In this document: positions 1 through 7,833 of the stretch, piece after piece | Numbering within the stretch: the first letter of the stretch is position 1 | How the letters are laid out: each line of letters opens with the position of its first letter | Source of the DNA: an uncultured Fibrobacter sp. | GTDB taxonomy: Bacteria > Fibrobacterota > Fibrobacteria > Fibrobacterales > Fibrobacteraceae | Direction of reading: 5' to 3' | Assembly: GCA_947305535.1 (NCBI GenBank) | Contig: CAMZDZ010000006.1 | Location: 1-34,683 of the forward strand | Length of the DNA stretch: 34,683 nt | Notes under the pieces: model-generated | Database searches by the model: none | Told to the model about the DNA's origin: nothing | The model's input: the letters and a program-made list of their open reading frames with translations, nothing else | Translations under genes and position numbers: made by a program

Positions 1-580
1 GTCTTCCTTGGAGTTCAGGTGGTTGAGAATCTGTTCCAGGTGGTCCTTGCTGAACACGGCCTTGAGCTGGCGGGAGGCATGGCCCCTGTATCCCCATTCC
101 TTGAGGATTTCGTCGGTCACGAGGAAGGAATCGTTCATGGAAACAAAACGCATCGGTCCGTAAACGGCCCAGTTGTGCTCCAGCAACATGCATTCCGGTT
201 CCGGGAGGTCCGGGTTGGCCATGTAGCGCTGGATATGGCGGGTACGCACGTCCTTGATTTTGTCGATGCGCATGTAACCCATGATGAGGTACTTGTTGCG
301 CAGTTCGGAATCGCTCAGGCCCTCGTAGCGGGTCCCGAAGAGGATGTAGCGGCTCTTCGCCTTGACGATGGCATTTATGTTCTTGACATTGCAGCAGCTC
401 ATGAGACCGTAGGTGCTGGTTTCGTAGTTCGGCTCGTAGAAGAAACCCTTCCCGTTCTCGTTCATCTGGTCGCGGACAGGGACCTCGGACTGGTGACTGG
501 TTTCGACATAAAGCAAGCTTCCCGCCATGTTGCCACGGTAGTCCTGCCATCCTTCAAGGTTAATTTGAGTTTTCGGCATT
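1..580 (-). CDS. Hypothetical protein, partial (3' end outside window)
   Basis: An open frame starts with ATG at 578-580 and stays open to the window edge, giving at least 193 residues. The start MPKTQINLEG is preceded by a purine-rich AGAAGGGA about 7-10 bases upstream. The protein is soluble: no signal peptide or membrane segment is seen. It contains a hydrophobic core near residues 83-105 (SRYILFGTRY, then KYLIMGYMRI) and a C-terminal part rich in charged residues. I do not recognise a family with confidence. It lies 80 bases downstream of murI in the same direction, so it could be read from the murI operon or from its own promoter. Codon use looks like the neighbours. Confidence 0.75.
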
Positions 581-624
581 GTCTTTCCCTTCTAATAACA
601 AAAATACAAGCGGACCGAGACCGG

Positions 625-639
625 TTCGTAGTTTACGAA
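625..639. repeat. Short perfect inverted repeat upstream of the partial gene
   Basis: TTCGTA-GTT-TACGAA forms a 6-base-arm dyad about 45 bases upstream of the start at 580, in the gap between murI and the partial gene. There is no T-run, so it is not an intrinsic terminator. It could be an operator; with 6-base arms it could also be chance. Confidence 0.25.
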
Positions 640-659
640 TGCAAAATACAATTTAAGGA

Positions 660-1469
660 TTAAAAAGTCAACGATTCCGCGGAAATATTCTCCATTCCGA
701 ACAGAAAAGCGCCTTTTTCAAAGAATTTCGCGGTATCGGTGGTCAAGAACGAGCACTTCCCGCCCTTCGACAGCCGGACTTCCATCTCCGGATGGCGTTC
801 CAGATAGTCCACAGTTTTGCCGGCGACAATGTCCCCCTGGAAAACGAGCCGGACATGCGGTGGCAGTGCGGCCGCAATTTCGTCCTTCAGCAGCGGGTAG
901 TGGGTACAGGCCAGCAGCACGGCGTCGATATCCGGGTCGGCGGCCAGGAGGGCGTCCACGTCCTTCTTCACGAAGTAGCGGGCACCTTCCGTACCGCGCT
1001 CGCCGTACTCCACAAGCGGCACCCACATGGGGCAGGCGTGCTGGGTCACCTTCAGTTCCGGGTAGAAATGCCCTATCTCGAGAAGGTAGCTCCCCGACGA
1101 GACAGTCCCGGAAGTCCCGAAGATGCCGATATGTCCCGTCCTGGAAAACTTCCCGATTTCCTCGGCCGTGGGGCGCACGATGCCCAGGACGCGGCGGTCC
1201 GGGAACTCCACGGGCAAAACCTGTTGCTGGATGCTGCGCAGGGCCTTCGCGCTCGCCGTGTTGCAGGCGAGGATGACCAGCGGGCAGCCGCGGGCGAACA
1301 GTTCGCGCACGGCCTGCAACGTGTAGCGGTAAATCGTCTCGAAGCTGCGGGAGCCGTAGGGCGCGCGGGCGTTGTCGCCCAGGTACAGGTAGTCGTACTG
1401 CGGGAGCGCCTTGCGCAAGTCGCGCAGTATGGTCAGCCCGCCGAAGCCCGAATCGAACACACCTATCAC
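660..1469 (-). CDS. murI: Glutamate racemase
   Basis: A 269-residue protein of the usual length for glutamate racemase, which converts L- to D-glutamate for peptidoglycan synthesis in the cytoplasm. The N-terminus IGVFDSGFGGLT is the family signature. The two catalytic cysteines are present: C69 in LACNTAS and C188 in LACTHYP. The start codon is GTG at 1467-1469 and it overlaps the stop of the upstream gene by four bases (GTGA), so translation is probably coupled. It is the last gene of the minus-strand operon that begins with the methyltransferase at 6626. No intrinsic terminator follows in the 80 bases before the next gene. Confidence 0.96.
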   Translation of the reverse strand: MIGVFDSGFGGLTILRDLRKALPQYDYLYLGDNARAPYGSRSFETIYRYTLQAVRELFARGCPLVILACNTASAKALRSIQQQVLPVEFPDRRVLGIVRPTAEEIGKFSRTGHIGIFGTSGTVSSGSYLLEIGHFYPELKVTQHACPMWVPLVEYGERGTEGARYFVKKDVDALLAADPDIDAVLLACTHYPLLKDEIAAALPPHVRLVFQGDIVAGKTVDYLERHPEMEVRLSKGGKCSFLTTDTAKFFEKGAFLFGMENISAESLTF

Positions 1470-3631
1470 AGGTTGTCCTCCATGGCCTTGCGGACCATAG
1501 GCATCAGGTCCTTCTTGGGGTCGAGCACGCCGCCGCGTTCCTTCTTGAGGGCGGCCACGTCGATCGGTTCGAGGATGCGCACGTTCACGTCACAGGGGGC
1601 GGAAGACACGCGGCCTTCCCAGACCTGCCTGGTCCCCTTGAACACGATGGGGAGCACGATGGCGTCGGACTCCACGGAAAAGCGGAAACCGCCGCTCTTG
1701 AACGGCGAAAGCTGGCCGTTCTTGCTGCGCGTCCCCTCGGGGAACACGAAGATGAGCGGGGCCGACTGCAGGTTGTGCTTGACTGCCTCGTGGACGGCCT
1801 TCGCGACGCCGCTCTTCTGGCGGTCGACGCAAATGCAGCCGATGCGCTTCATCCAGAAGCCAAGGAACGGAATCCTCAGGAGGTCGGACTTCGCGATAAA
1901 GCCCGTCTTGCGTTCGAGCGCGATGAACGCCACCGGGATATCCGCATACGAGCCGTGGTTGCCCATGACAAACACCGGGCGCGTCCAGTCCACCTTGGCC
2001 AGGTTAGCCTGGTCCATCACGGTCAGGTTGACGCGCAGGAACATCATGCAGAACCGTGAAAAGCGCTGGATCTTGTACTCCAGCCAGCGGTCCGCATCCT
2101 TTTTCTTGAAAAGCAGGAAAAAAAGGAACAGGGGAATATGCACAAACATATAAGCAAGCGCGGCGATAACGGCGCGGACCTTGAATAATAAAAGAGGCAT
2201 TTTCATATACCCATCGACCTTCTTCTGTTTCGGAAGGAACCGCGAACGGCGCATCTTCCGCAAGCTACCCTTCCAAAATCTTCTCCGACAATATAACAAA
2301 ATCAGGTAAGCCTCGGCCCGCGTCACCCCCACATAGAACAACCTCCTTTCTTCGTCGAGTTGTTTTTTGCGTTCCGCATGGCCACCCAGACATTCCCCGG
2401 GAGTGAGCCCTTCCGCAAGCCCCGCGTAGAACACCACCGCGTACTGCAGCCCCTTGGAGGCGTGCACCGTCTCCACGTGCACCCCGTCCTCCACCACCTC
2501 GCCCTCGCCGTCGCCATTGTCGCCCGCCACCGGGATGAACGCGTCGCGGAGCGCCTCCTCGTAATAAAGGCGCATCCTGTTGTAGCGCACGAGAATCGCG
2601 AAGTCCTTCCAGTGCAGGTCATAACCCTCGCGGAGTTCCTTCATGCGCATCACGATACACGCCATCTCCTCGACGGGGTTGTCGCTGTCCCAGATTTCCA
2701 CGTCGCGGTTCTCGCGGAACAGCGGGTTACCGCCCGAGCCGCGGGGATTGCCCGCCCGCAGCACCTTCCGTAGCCGGAGCGGCTTGTTCGTGAATATCTC
2801 GTTCGCAAAGTGGAGCACCCCGGGTACCGAGCGGTAGTTCCATTCCAGGCGGATAATCGTGCAGTCCTTGAAGTCGTCGCAGAACCGGTTGATGTTGCCG
2901 ATGTCCGCACCGCGGAACCCGTAGATGGCCTGGTCGTCGTCGCCCACTACGAACAAGTTCTTCCGCTCGCCGAGGAGCAGGCGCACCATCCGGTACTGCG
3001 GCGGGTTGATGTCCTGGTACTCGTCCACCATGATGTCTTCCCACATCCCGCGGAAAAAGGCGCAGGCCTCCGCGCTCGTTTCGAGGAGCCGTATCGCAAG
3101 GTGGATCAGGTCGTCGAACACGACCTGGCCGGACTCGAGGACGCCCTCGCGCAGTTTTGCAAGTTTTGCCTGAGTCGACGCGGGAACGCTGTCGGAGAAC
3201 AGGTCCTCGCGGCTGAACGCCTTTATATGGAGCTTGGCCAACTGGGCCATAAAATCCCTGTCCGGGGAATCACGCGGAGTGGGCGGGGCCCTGAAGCCCA
3301 GCAGTTCGTAGGCGGGCCTTCCCCCGACGACCTGCCGCATCATGAACAGCGCGAGCGAATGGAACGTACACAGGCGCACGCCCGCATCGGGGAACAGCGC
3401 CTGCACGCGCTCGCGCATCTCGGCGGCGGCCTTCGCCGTGAACGTGAGCGCAAGGATTTTCTCGGGAGGCTCACCCGACAGTATCCTGTACTGGATACGC
3501 TTCGTGAGCACCGAAGTCTTTCCGGAACCCGCACCCGCCAGCACGAGCAGCTGGGCCCCCTTCTCGAAATCATGTAGTACCGCCGCGCGCTGGTCGGAAT
3601 TCAGACCAGCCAAGATGCCTTCCGCATCCAT
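1466..3631 (-). CDS. UvrD-like DNA helicase fused to PlsC-type acyltransferase
   Basis: A 721-residue fusion. Residues 1 to about 467 are a superfamily 1A helicase: Walker A AGAGSGKT (32-39), DEYQD (203-207), GDDDQAIYGFRG (230-241), LEWNYRS (263-269), VHASKG (389-394) and YVGVTRAE (433-440), ending at the SRFL segment that typically closes UvrD/PcrA cores. Between about residues 367 and 385 only some 15 residues replace the roughly 190 that normally hold subdomain 2B, so this is a compact core helicase. Residues 476-721 are a full-length 1-acylglycerol-3-phosphate acyltransferase: hydrophobic N-terminus (about 478-508), NHGSYAD with H559 and D564 (HX4D), and FPEGTRS (630-636). The start at 3629-3631 has AGAGG five bases upstream. 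A stop-start overlap couples it to murI. The fusion could be real, or a frame error could have joined two adjacent genes. Confidence 0.88.
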   Translation of the reverse strand: MDAEGILAGLNSDQRAAVLHDFEKGAQLLVLAGAGSGKTSVLTKRIQYRILSGEPPEKILALTFTAKAAAEMRERVQALFPDAGVRLCTFHSLALFMMRQVVGGRPAYELLGFRAPPTPRDSPDRDFMAQLAKLHIKAFSREDLFSDSVPASTQAKLAKLREGVLESGQVVFDDLIHLAIRLLETSAEACAFFRGMWEDIMVDEYQDINPPQYRMVRLLLGERKNLFVVGDDDQAIYGFRGADIGNINRFCDDFKDCTIIRLEWNYRSVPGVLHFANEIFTNKPLRLRKVLRAGNPRGSGGNPLFRENRDVEIWDSDNPVEEMACIVMRMKELREGYDLHWKDFAILVRYNRMRLYYEEALRDAFIPVAGDNGDGEGEVVEDGVHVETVHASKGLQYAVVFYAGLAEGLTPGECLGGHAERKKQLDEERRLFYVGVTRAEAYLILLYCRRRFWKGSLRKMRRSRFLPKQKKVDGYMKMPLLLFKVRAVIAALAYMFVHIPLFLFFLLFKKKDADRWLEYKIQRFSRFCMMFLRVNLTVMDQANLAKVDWTRPVFVMGNHGSYADIPVAFIALERKTGFIAKSDLLRIPFLGFWMKRIGCICVDRQKSGVAKAVHEAVKHNLQSAPLIFVFPEGTRSKNGQLSPFKSGGFRFSVESDAIVLPIVFKGTRQVWEGRVSSAPCDVNVRILEPIDVAALKKERGGVLDPKKDLMPMVRKAMEDNL
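2204..2223 (-). promoter_or_regulatory. plsC: Candidate internal start for the acyltransferase half
   Basis: ATG at 2204-2206 (M476 of the fusion) is preceded by AGAAGG at 2218-2223, 11 bases away. Translation from here would give a 246-residue PlsC of normal family length. The same ATG sits in an ATGA context whose TGA is in the +1 frame, like the stop-start overlaps between other genes of this operon. This suggests that two separate genes once met here. The 11-base spacing is long, so use of this start is uncertain. Confidence 0.4.
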
Positions 3632-3711
3632 AACGCCTCTTTTTTGAACCGGGGGTTCTCCCCCAAGACATAAATCAACAGGCCTGGGCGCGGTGCGCCG
3701 GCCAAGGAATG

Positions 3712-4713
3712 TTACGATTCCGACGTTTTACCGGCGGGACGGCCGCCAAGCAAGAACACAAGGGCCCCGAACAGGCTGAGCACCAGGCTCACGAAATAAG
3801 CAAGCAACTGGATCACCACGGATTCGAGCCCGGGGACACCGGCCCGTGCGAACAGCGACTGCGCCAAAAGTTCGCGGGGTCCAAAACCGCCAATCGAAAT
3901 CGGGAGCGCGCTCACGATGGCGACCAGCGGGATATAGTAGAAATACCAAGACATCGTCAGGTCCACGCCCACGGCCATGCCGCAGAAGTAGTGGACGAAA
4001 ATGCGCAGCGACTGCGTCACCGCAGAAAGTCCCGTGATAGCCAGCCACAAGTTGACCGACCTGAAGCTCTGGAAACGCCTGAACATGTGCGTCAGTCGGA
4101 GCCCGATCTTTTCGGGAAGGACACGGCAGAGAATCTTGTTCAGCAACAGGCCCAGGCGGCGGCTGAACAACGACGCGAACAGCACACAGAACCCGAAGAA
4201 AATCCACAGCGAGGGCCACATGAAGGCGCGCTGCGCCGCATCGTGCATAAAGAACAGCAATCCCACCGCGATAGCGAACAACGTAATAAAGAAGAGGCCG
4301 AACAGCCTGTCGAAGAATGTCGCCGTGAGTCCCGCGCCCACGGTATCCTGCCCGCCCTGCATGCGGATGTCGTAGACCTTCTTCACGTCGCCGCCGACAT
4401 TGCCCGGCATGAAGTTGTTGAAGAACAGCCCGACATAGTACAGCTTGAGCAGGCGCCCGTAAGAGAGGCGTACGCCCTGCTTCTCGAGCAGAATCTTCCA
4501 CTGCAGGCAGGCCGTGAAGTTCGAGACGAACATGCAGAGGATGGCGACGACGAACGGCAGGATGCTTTCCTTGGAGAACAGCGTGTACAGGTCGTTGACG
4601 CTCCAGTCCGGGGCCTTGACGATGTTGTTGTAGACAAAATAGGCAGGCACCAGCGTGACCAGCAGCTTGAGGCAGAACACCAACGCGGACTTGAACTTAG
4701 GATCCATCTTCAT
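3712..4713 (-). CDS. Flippase-like integral membrane protein (LPG synthase TM / UPF0104 family)
   Basis: A 333-residue polytopic membrane protein with about eight hydrophobic segments. The segment LPISIGGFGPRE near residue 275 is the signature of the lysylphosphatidylglycerol synthase transmembrane / AglD2 family; the catalytic aminoacyl-transfer domain of MprF is absent. Members often sit beside glycosyltransferases and are thought to help move or modify lipid-linked substrates. The start MKMDPKF at 4711-4713 is chosen because its ATG overlaps the glycosyltransferase stop (ATGA); an in-frame ATG seven codons upstream lies inside the glycosyltransferase and is less likely. Its place after a methyltransferase and a glycosyltransferase suggests a role in a lipid-linked glycan. 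The substrate cannot be read from sequence. Confidence 0.88.
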   Translation of the reverse strand: MKMDPKFKSALVFCLKLLVTLVPAYFVYNNIVKAPDWSVNDLYTLFSKESILPFVVAILCMFVSNFTACLQWKILLEKQGVRLSYGRLLKLYYVGLFFNNFMPGNVGGDVKKVYDIRMQGGQDTVGAGLTATFFDRLFGLFFITLFAIAVGLLFFMHDAAQRAFMWPSLWIFFGFCVLFASLFSRRLGLLLNKILCRVLPEKIGLRLTHMFRRFQSFRSVNLWLAITGLSAVTQSLRIFVHYFCGMAVGVDLTMSWYFYYIPLVAIVSALPISIGGFGPRELLAQSLFARAGVPGLESVVIQLLAYFVSLVLSLFGALVFLLGGRPAGKTSES

Positions 4714-5831
4714 TTTGCACCCGCCCCGCCACACGAGGCGATTGCCTGTTCCAGCAAGGCAAGAGTTTTGCTTGCGGCATCGTCCCAGCTGAACGTCTTC
4801 GCATATTCATTCGCCGACCTGGCCAGGGAATCGCGCAGGCCCCTGTCGGCGTAAACCTTTTCCATCGCGGCGGAACAGGCCGCGGCGTCCCCGACCGGGA
4901 AGAGGATTCCCGTCCGGCCGTCGAGCACGCTGTCCCTAAGCCCGGGAACATCGGAGGCAATCGACGGAGTGTCCAGCTGGGCCGCCTCGACAACGGTCAG
5001 GCCCCAGCCTTCCTTGTAGCTCGTCTGCAAAAGCGCGACAGCGCCCGCCATGAGTTCATGTTTCTTTTCCGGCGAAACGAAACCGGCAATTTCCACGCGG
5101 CCAGAAAGCCCGTGCGCCTTGAGCCAGGCGGGCAACTTCGGGAGCAGCGGGCCGCCCCCCGCGACAACGAGCTTGACCTCGGCATGCTTCTTCGAAAAAA
5201 TCTCGAACGCCCTGAGCGCGACCCAGATGCCCTTGTAGCGGTGCACCCTGGAAAGCCACAGGAAATACGGCGCAGCAGCCGACGGAGTTTCGGCCTTCTC
5301 GACCGGGTCGGAACCGTTGTAGACCACGTCGATGCGGTCCGCGCCCACGCCAATCCCCGCCAGTTCGTCCCTGGTACTCGGGCTCACCACGACAAAGCGC
5401 TGCTTCCTGTAAAAAAGCGGGATAGCCCTCTCGAACGCCCACACGCCGAACGCGACGGGGAACGGGGCCTCGGCAAAGATGGAACCGCGCCAAAGGTGAT
5501 GCATCTGCACGAGCACGGGCTTCTTCGACAGGCACGGAGTGAACAGCGGCAACTTGTTCAGGTCCTCGTACACCACGTCGAATCGGAATTCGCGGTCGAG
5601 CTTGCCGACCATGCGCGCCACCGTCAGCTGGAACAGCAGGTCGCCACCGCAGCGAACCACCTGGATGCCGTCGACCACCTCGCGCTCGCTTGCGCCCTTG
5701 AACATCGTCGTGAGCAGCACGACGCGGTGGCCCATCGAGACGATGCGCCCGAAAATGCGGTGCAGGTGTTTTTCCGCGCCGCCCGCAGCCGGATGCATTC
5801 TGTCACGATAATTGACGACGAGGATATTCAC
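4710..5831 (-). CDS. Glycosyltransferase family 4 (GT-B fold)
   Basis: A 373-residue GT-B glycosyltransferase. The N-terminal domain opens with NILVVNYRDRMHPAAGGAE, the acceptor-side GG motif of GT4 enzymes. The C-terminal donor domain has VVYNGSD, FLWLSRVHRYKG and the E-x7-E motif E274-E282 (EGWGLTVVE). It most likely transfers a sugar from a nucleotide donor to a lipid or glycan on the inner face of the membrane; donor and acceptor are unknown. The start codon is GTG at 5829-5831 with only a weak AAGGG upstream. The methyltransferase gene ends 15 bases upstream, and the stop overlaps the flippase-like gene by four bases, so these are one operon. Confidence 0.93.
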   Translation of the reverse strand: MNILVVNYRDRMHPAAGGAEKHLHRIFGRIVSMGHRVVLLTTMFKGASEREVVDGIQVVRCGGDLLFQLTVARMVGKLDREFRFDVVYEDLNKLPLFTPCLSKKPVLVQMHHLWRGSIFAEAPFPVAFGVWAFERAIPLFYRKQRFVVVSPSTRDELAGIGVGADRIDVVYNGSDPVEKAETPSAAAPYFLWLSRVHRYKGIWVALRAFEIFSKKHAEVKLVVAGGGPLLPKLPAWLKAHGLSGRVEIAGFVSPEKKHELMAGAVALLQTSYKEGWGLTVVEAAQLDTPSIASDVPGLRDSVLDGRTGILFPVGDAAACSAAMEKVYADRGLRDSLARSANEYAKTFSWDDAASKTLALLEQAIASCGGAGAK

Positions 5832-5846
5832 GGGATCGAGCGACCC

Positions 5847-6626
5847 TTACGGTTTGCGGCCCAGCACACCTATGCAGAGCTGCGTGTAGTGCATCAAGGA
5901 ATTGGACTGCAAGGCGTCCAGCAAGGCGTCCTTCGCCTTCTGATAGAGAGTCCCCTGCAACGGGTACTTCGGCAACTCCACGCCGATCTTGAAGCCCAGT
6001 TCGCGGAGTATGCGGTAGTAAAGGTTCGGCCGCATCCAGTCGCCGTAGGCGTACTCGCAGACGAAACCGGCGTCCTTCATGAGCTTCTTGAGCTGCGGCA
6101 TGGTGAACTGCTTTTCCCAGCCGGCGAACCACTTGTCCATCGCGATCAGGATATGCTTGATGACCGTATAGGGATGCACCGTCTGCGGCACGTCGCAGAG
6201 GCAGTAGCCGCCATGCTTCAGGATCCTGTAGTTTTCCTTGAGCAGCGGGAGCGAATCCTTGAAGTGTTCCGCAAGCCCCTGGTGGAAAACGAGATCGAAA
6301 GTGCAATCGGGGAAAGGCGCCTTGAACGCGTCGCCGCGCACCAGCTTCAGGTTGTCGTAGAGGTTTTCCTTGGCTCGGAGCGAATCGACGATCTTGAGGC
6401 TGTTCTCCGCAAAATCCAAAACGTAGACATCGGCACCCAGGCGGGCGAGCTCGGCGCTGTCGCGACCCGTACCCGCACCGACTTCGAGGACCTTCAGCCC
6501 TTCCAGCTTAAAATTCTTCTTTATCGCATTCATGATAGACGGAGACGACGGATAGACCTTGTCCATGTCGTTCTTCCGCTGCCAAAAGCGGTTCCATACA
6601 GATTGATCGGGCTCTTTAACTGACAT
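5847..6626 (-). CDS. SAM-dependent class I methyltransferase
   Basis: A 259-residue soluble Rossmann-fold methyltransferase. The SAM-binding motif I VLEVGAGTGRDS is at about residues 47-58, followed by the acidic D in YVLDFAENS, a DAFKAPF segment and FDLVFHQGLAEHF. I chose ATG 6624-6626 (MSVKEPDQSV): the frame extends 49 codons further upstream, but that stretch is rich in Arg, Pro and Tyr, lies in an AT-rich intergenic region and does not look like protein. It is the first gene of the minus-strand operon running to murI, and a promoter should lie in 6630-6700. The substrate is unknown; the neighbouring glycosyltransferase suggests a glycan or lipid intermediate. Confidence 0.88.
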   Translation of the reverse strand: MSVKEPDQSVWNRFWQRKNDMDKVYPSSPSIMNAIKKNFKLEGLKVLEVGAGTGRDSAELARLGADVYVLDFAENSLKIVDSLRAKENLYDNLKLVRGDAFKAPFPDCTFDLVFHQGLAEHFKDSLPLLKENYRILKHGGYCLCDVPQTVHPYTVIKHILIAMDKWFAGWEKQFTMPQLKKLMKDAGFVCEYAYGDWMRPNLYYRILRELGFKIGVELPKYPLQGTLYQKAKDALLDALQSNSLMHYTQLCIGVLGRKP

Positions 6627-6737
6627 AACGCGCAAAATATACGAATAAATGTAAGATTCCGTGTACCACCCGCGCAAAATAGCCTTTCTACGCCCATGCG
6701 GGCACGGCCGCGCCCCCGCTGGGGCCATTGATTTTTG

Positions 6738-6779
6738 TATAATTTTTACTACATTGTAACGTTTTAATGACAAATGTAG
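6738..6779. promoter_or_regulatory. Inverted repeat and TATAAT upstream of the sigma-54-type promoter
   Basis: CTACATTGT (6749-6757) and ACAAATGTAG (6770-6779) form a near-perfect dyad with a 12-base gap. Its position is about 125-155 bases before the expected start of the sigma-54-type transcript, the usual distance for an enhancer-binding activator. A TATAAT lies at 6738-6743, but no good -35 box precedes it. The rest of the 6627-6878 gap holds AT-rich sequence and a small GCCC-AATC-GGGC hairpin near 6813-6824. The activator role is inference. Confidence 0.4.
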
Positions 6780-6878
6780 ACTTTTTTTACATTCCGGACG
6801 GGTCTAGGCACGCCCAATCGGGCTAATAAGGGGGAAAATAACCTTTTTGTAAACTTTCTTTGAAAAAATTTACACGAT

Positions 6879-6894
6879 TGGCACGTTACTTGCT
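6879..6894 (+). promoter_or_regulatory. Sigma-54-type (-24/-12) promoter
   Basis: TGGCACGTTACTTGCT matches the sigma-54 consensus TGGCACG-N4-TTGCW at every fixed position, with the GG and GC elements correctly spaced. Transcription would start about 12 bases after the GC, near 6905. That excludes the first in-frame ATG (6904) and leaves the ATG at 6934, which has its own AAGGA site. Promoters of this class need RpoN and an ATP-hydrolysing activator; neither gene is in the window. Confidence 0.75.
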
Positions 6895-6933
6895 TAGAAA
6901 ATAATGGATATTATAGCTAAGGATTTTTTCGCA

Positions 6934-7746
6934 ATGCATATAGATTCTACCGATACCACTCTTAAACGTTACCTTGAAGATATTCGTCGCACCGCACCTC
7001 TTTCCAGAGAAGAAGAACAGATCCTGTTCCAGAGAGCCAAGGAAGGCGACAAGATTGCCCGCAAGAGGCTGATTTCCGCAAACATGCGCTTCGTGCTCAA
7101 AGTGGCCATCCAGTACCGTGGATGCCCCATCCCGCTGCCGGACCTGGTGAGCGAGGGTGCCATGGGCCTCGTGCGCGCCATTGAATCTTTCGAACACACC
7201 CGCGGTCTCAAGTTCATCAGCTACGGCGTATGGTGGATCAAGGCCTACATCACCCGTGCCATCAACGAGCAGGGCAACCTCATCCGCCTGCCGGCGAACC
7301 AGCACCTCCGCGTGCGCAAGGCTTTGCACGAGCAGTCCCGCGGCAAGGAAATCAACGAGGAAATCCGCGAACTCATCCAGATTGGACAGCGCGGCGTCTC
7401 CTTCGACAGCCCGCTCAAGGCCGACTCCAAGGCGACCTACGCCGAAGTCCTCCCGGACAGCGCGGCGTCCAACCCGGAAGCCGACTCCGAAATCCAGAGC
7501 GTCGAGGCTTTGGCCAAGGACCTCATGGAACAGCTCCCCGAACGCGAGGCGAAGGTCATCACGGGCATCTTCGGCATCAACCAGGAAGCCCCGCAGACGC
7601 TGCGCGAGGTGGGCGAATCCATGAACATCTCTCACGAACGCGTCCGCCAGCTGCGCGACCAGGCCCTCCGCCGTATCCGCAAGTACAACAGCAAGGACTT
7701 CCTGCAAGAAAAGAAGGACGCCTTCCTCGCCGCTATCAATAAGTAG
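6934..7746 (+). CDS. RNA polymerase sigma factor, sigma-70 family (RpoD-like, short)
   Basis: A 270-residue sigma factor without region 1.1. Region 1.2 is at the N-terminus (LKRYLEDIRRTAPLSREEE). Region 2 runs over ANMRFVLKVAIQYRG, DLVSEGAMGLVRAIESF and KFISYGVWWIKAYITRAI, with the aromatic residues used for promoter melting. Region 4 holds LREVGESMNISHERVRQLRDQALRRIRK, a helix-turn-helix of RpoD type for -35 recognition. Region 3 looks about 15 residues shorter than in Bacteroidetes-type RpoD. ATG 6934 is preferred because AAGGA lies at 6919-6923, ten bases upstream; ATG 6904 has no ribosome site and coincides with the predicted transcript start. The sigma-54-type promoter suggests an alternative rather than the primary sigma factor. 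Confidence 0.93.
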   Translation: MHIDSTDTTLKRYLEDIRRTAPLSREEEQILFQRAKEGDKIARKRLISANMRFVLKVAIQYRGCPIPLPDLVSEGAMGLVRAIESFEHTRGLKFISYGVWWIKAYITRAINEQGNLIRLPANQHLRVRKALHEQSRGKEINEEIRELIQIGQRGVSFDSPLKADSKATYAEVLPDSAASNPEADSEIQSVEALAKDLMEQLPEREAKVITGIFGINQEAPQTLREVGESMNISHERVRQLRDQALRRIRKYNSKDFLQEKKDAFLAAINK

Positions 7747-7774
7747 CAAGCCGAGAGTCGCGACCATGTAACGA

Positions 7775-7801
7775 AAAAGTCCCGGCCAAGCCGGGACTTT
7801 T
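7775..7801. terminator. Bidirectional intrinsic terminator
   Basis: AAAAGTCCCGGC and GCCGGGACTTTT form a perfect 12-base stem with a CAA loop. The A/T ends make it work in both directions, between the convergent sigma-factor gene and the secreted-protein gene ending at 7834. Confidence 0.92.
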
Positions 7802-7833
7802 CGCATAGTCTTTCTAGAATCGATGGAAGGCGA

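Noticed and set aside
3651-3665. GGGGGTTCTCCCCC hairpin between the flippase-like gene and the helicase gene as a terminator
   Set aside because: The stem is only five base pairs and no T-run follows on the transcribed strand. It might weaken read-through, but this is not supported.
6904-6933. ATG at 6904 as the sigma-factor start
   Set aside because: No ribosome site, and it coincides with the expected transcript start of the sigma-54-type promoter. ATG 6934 has AAGGA at a good distance.
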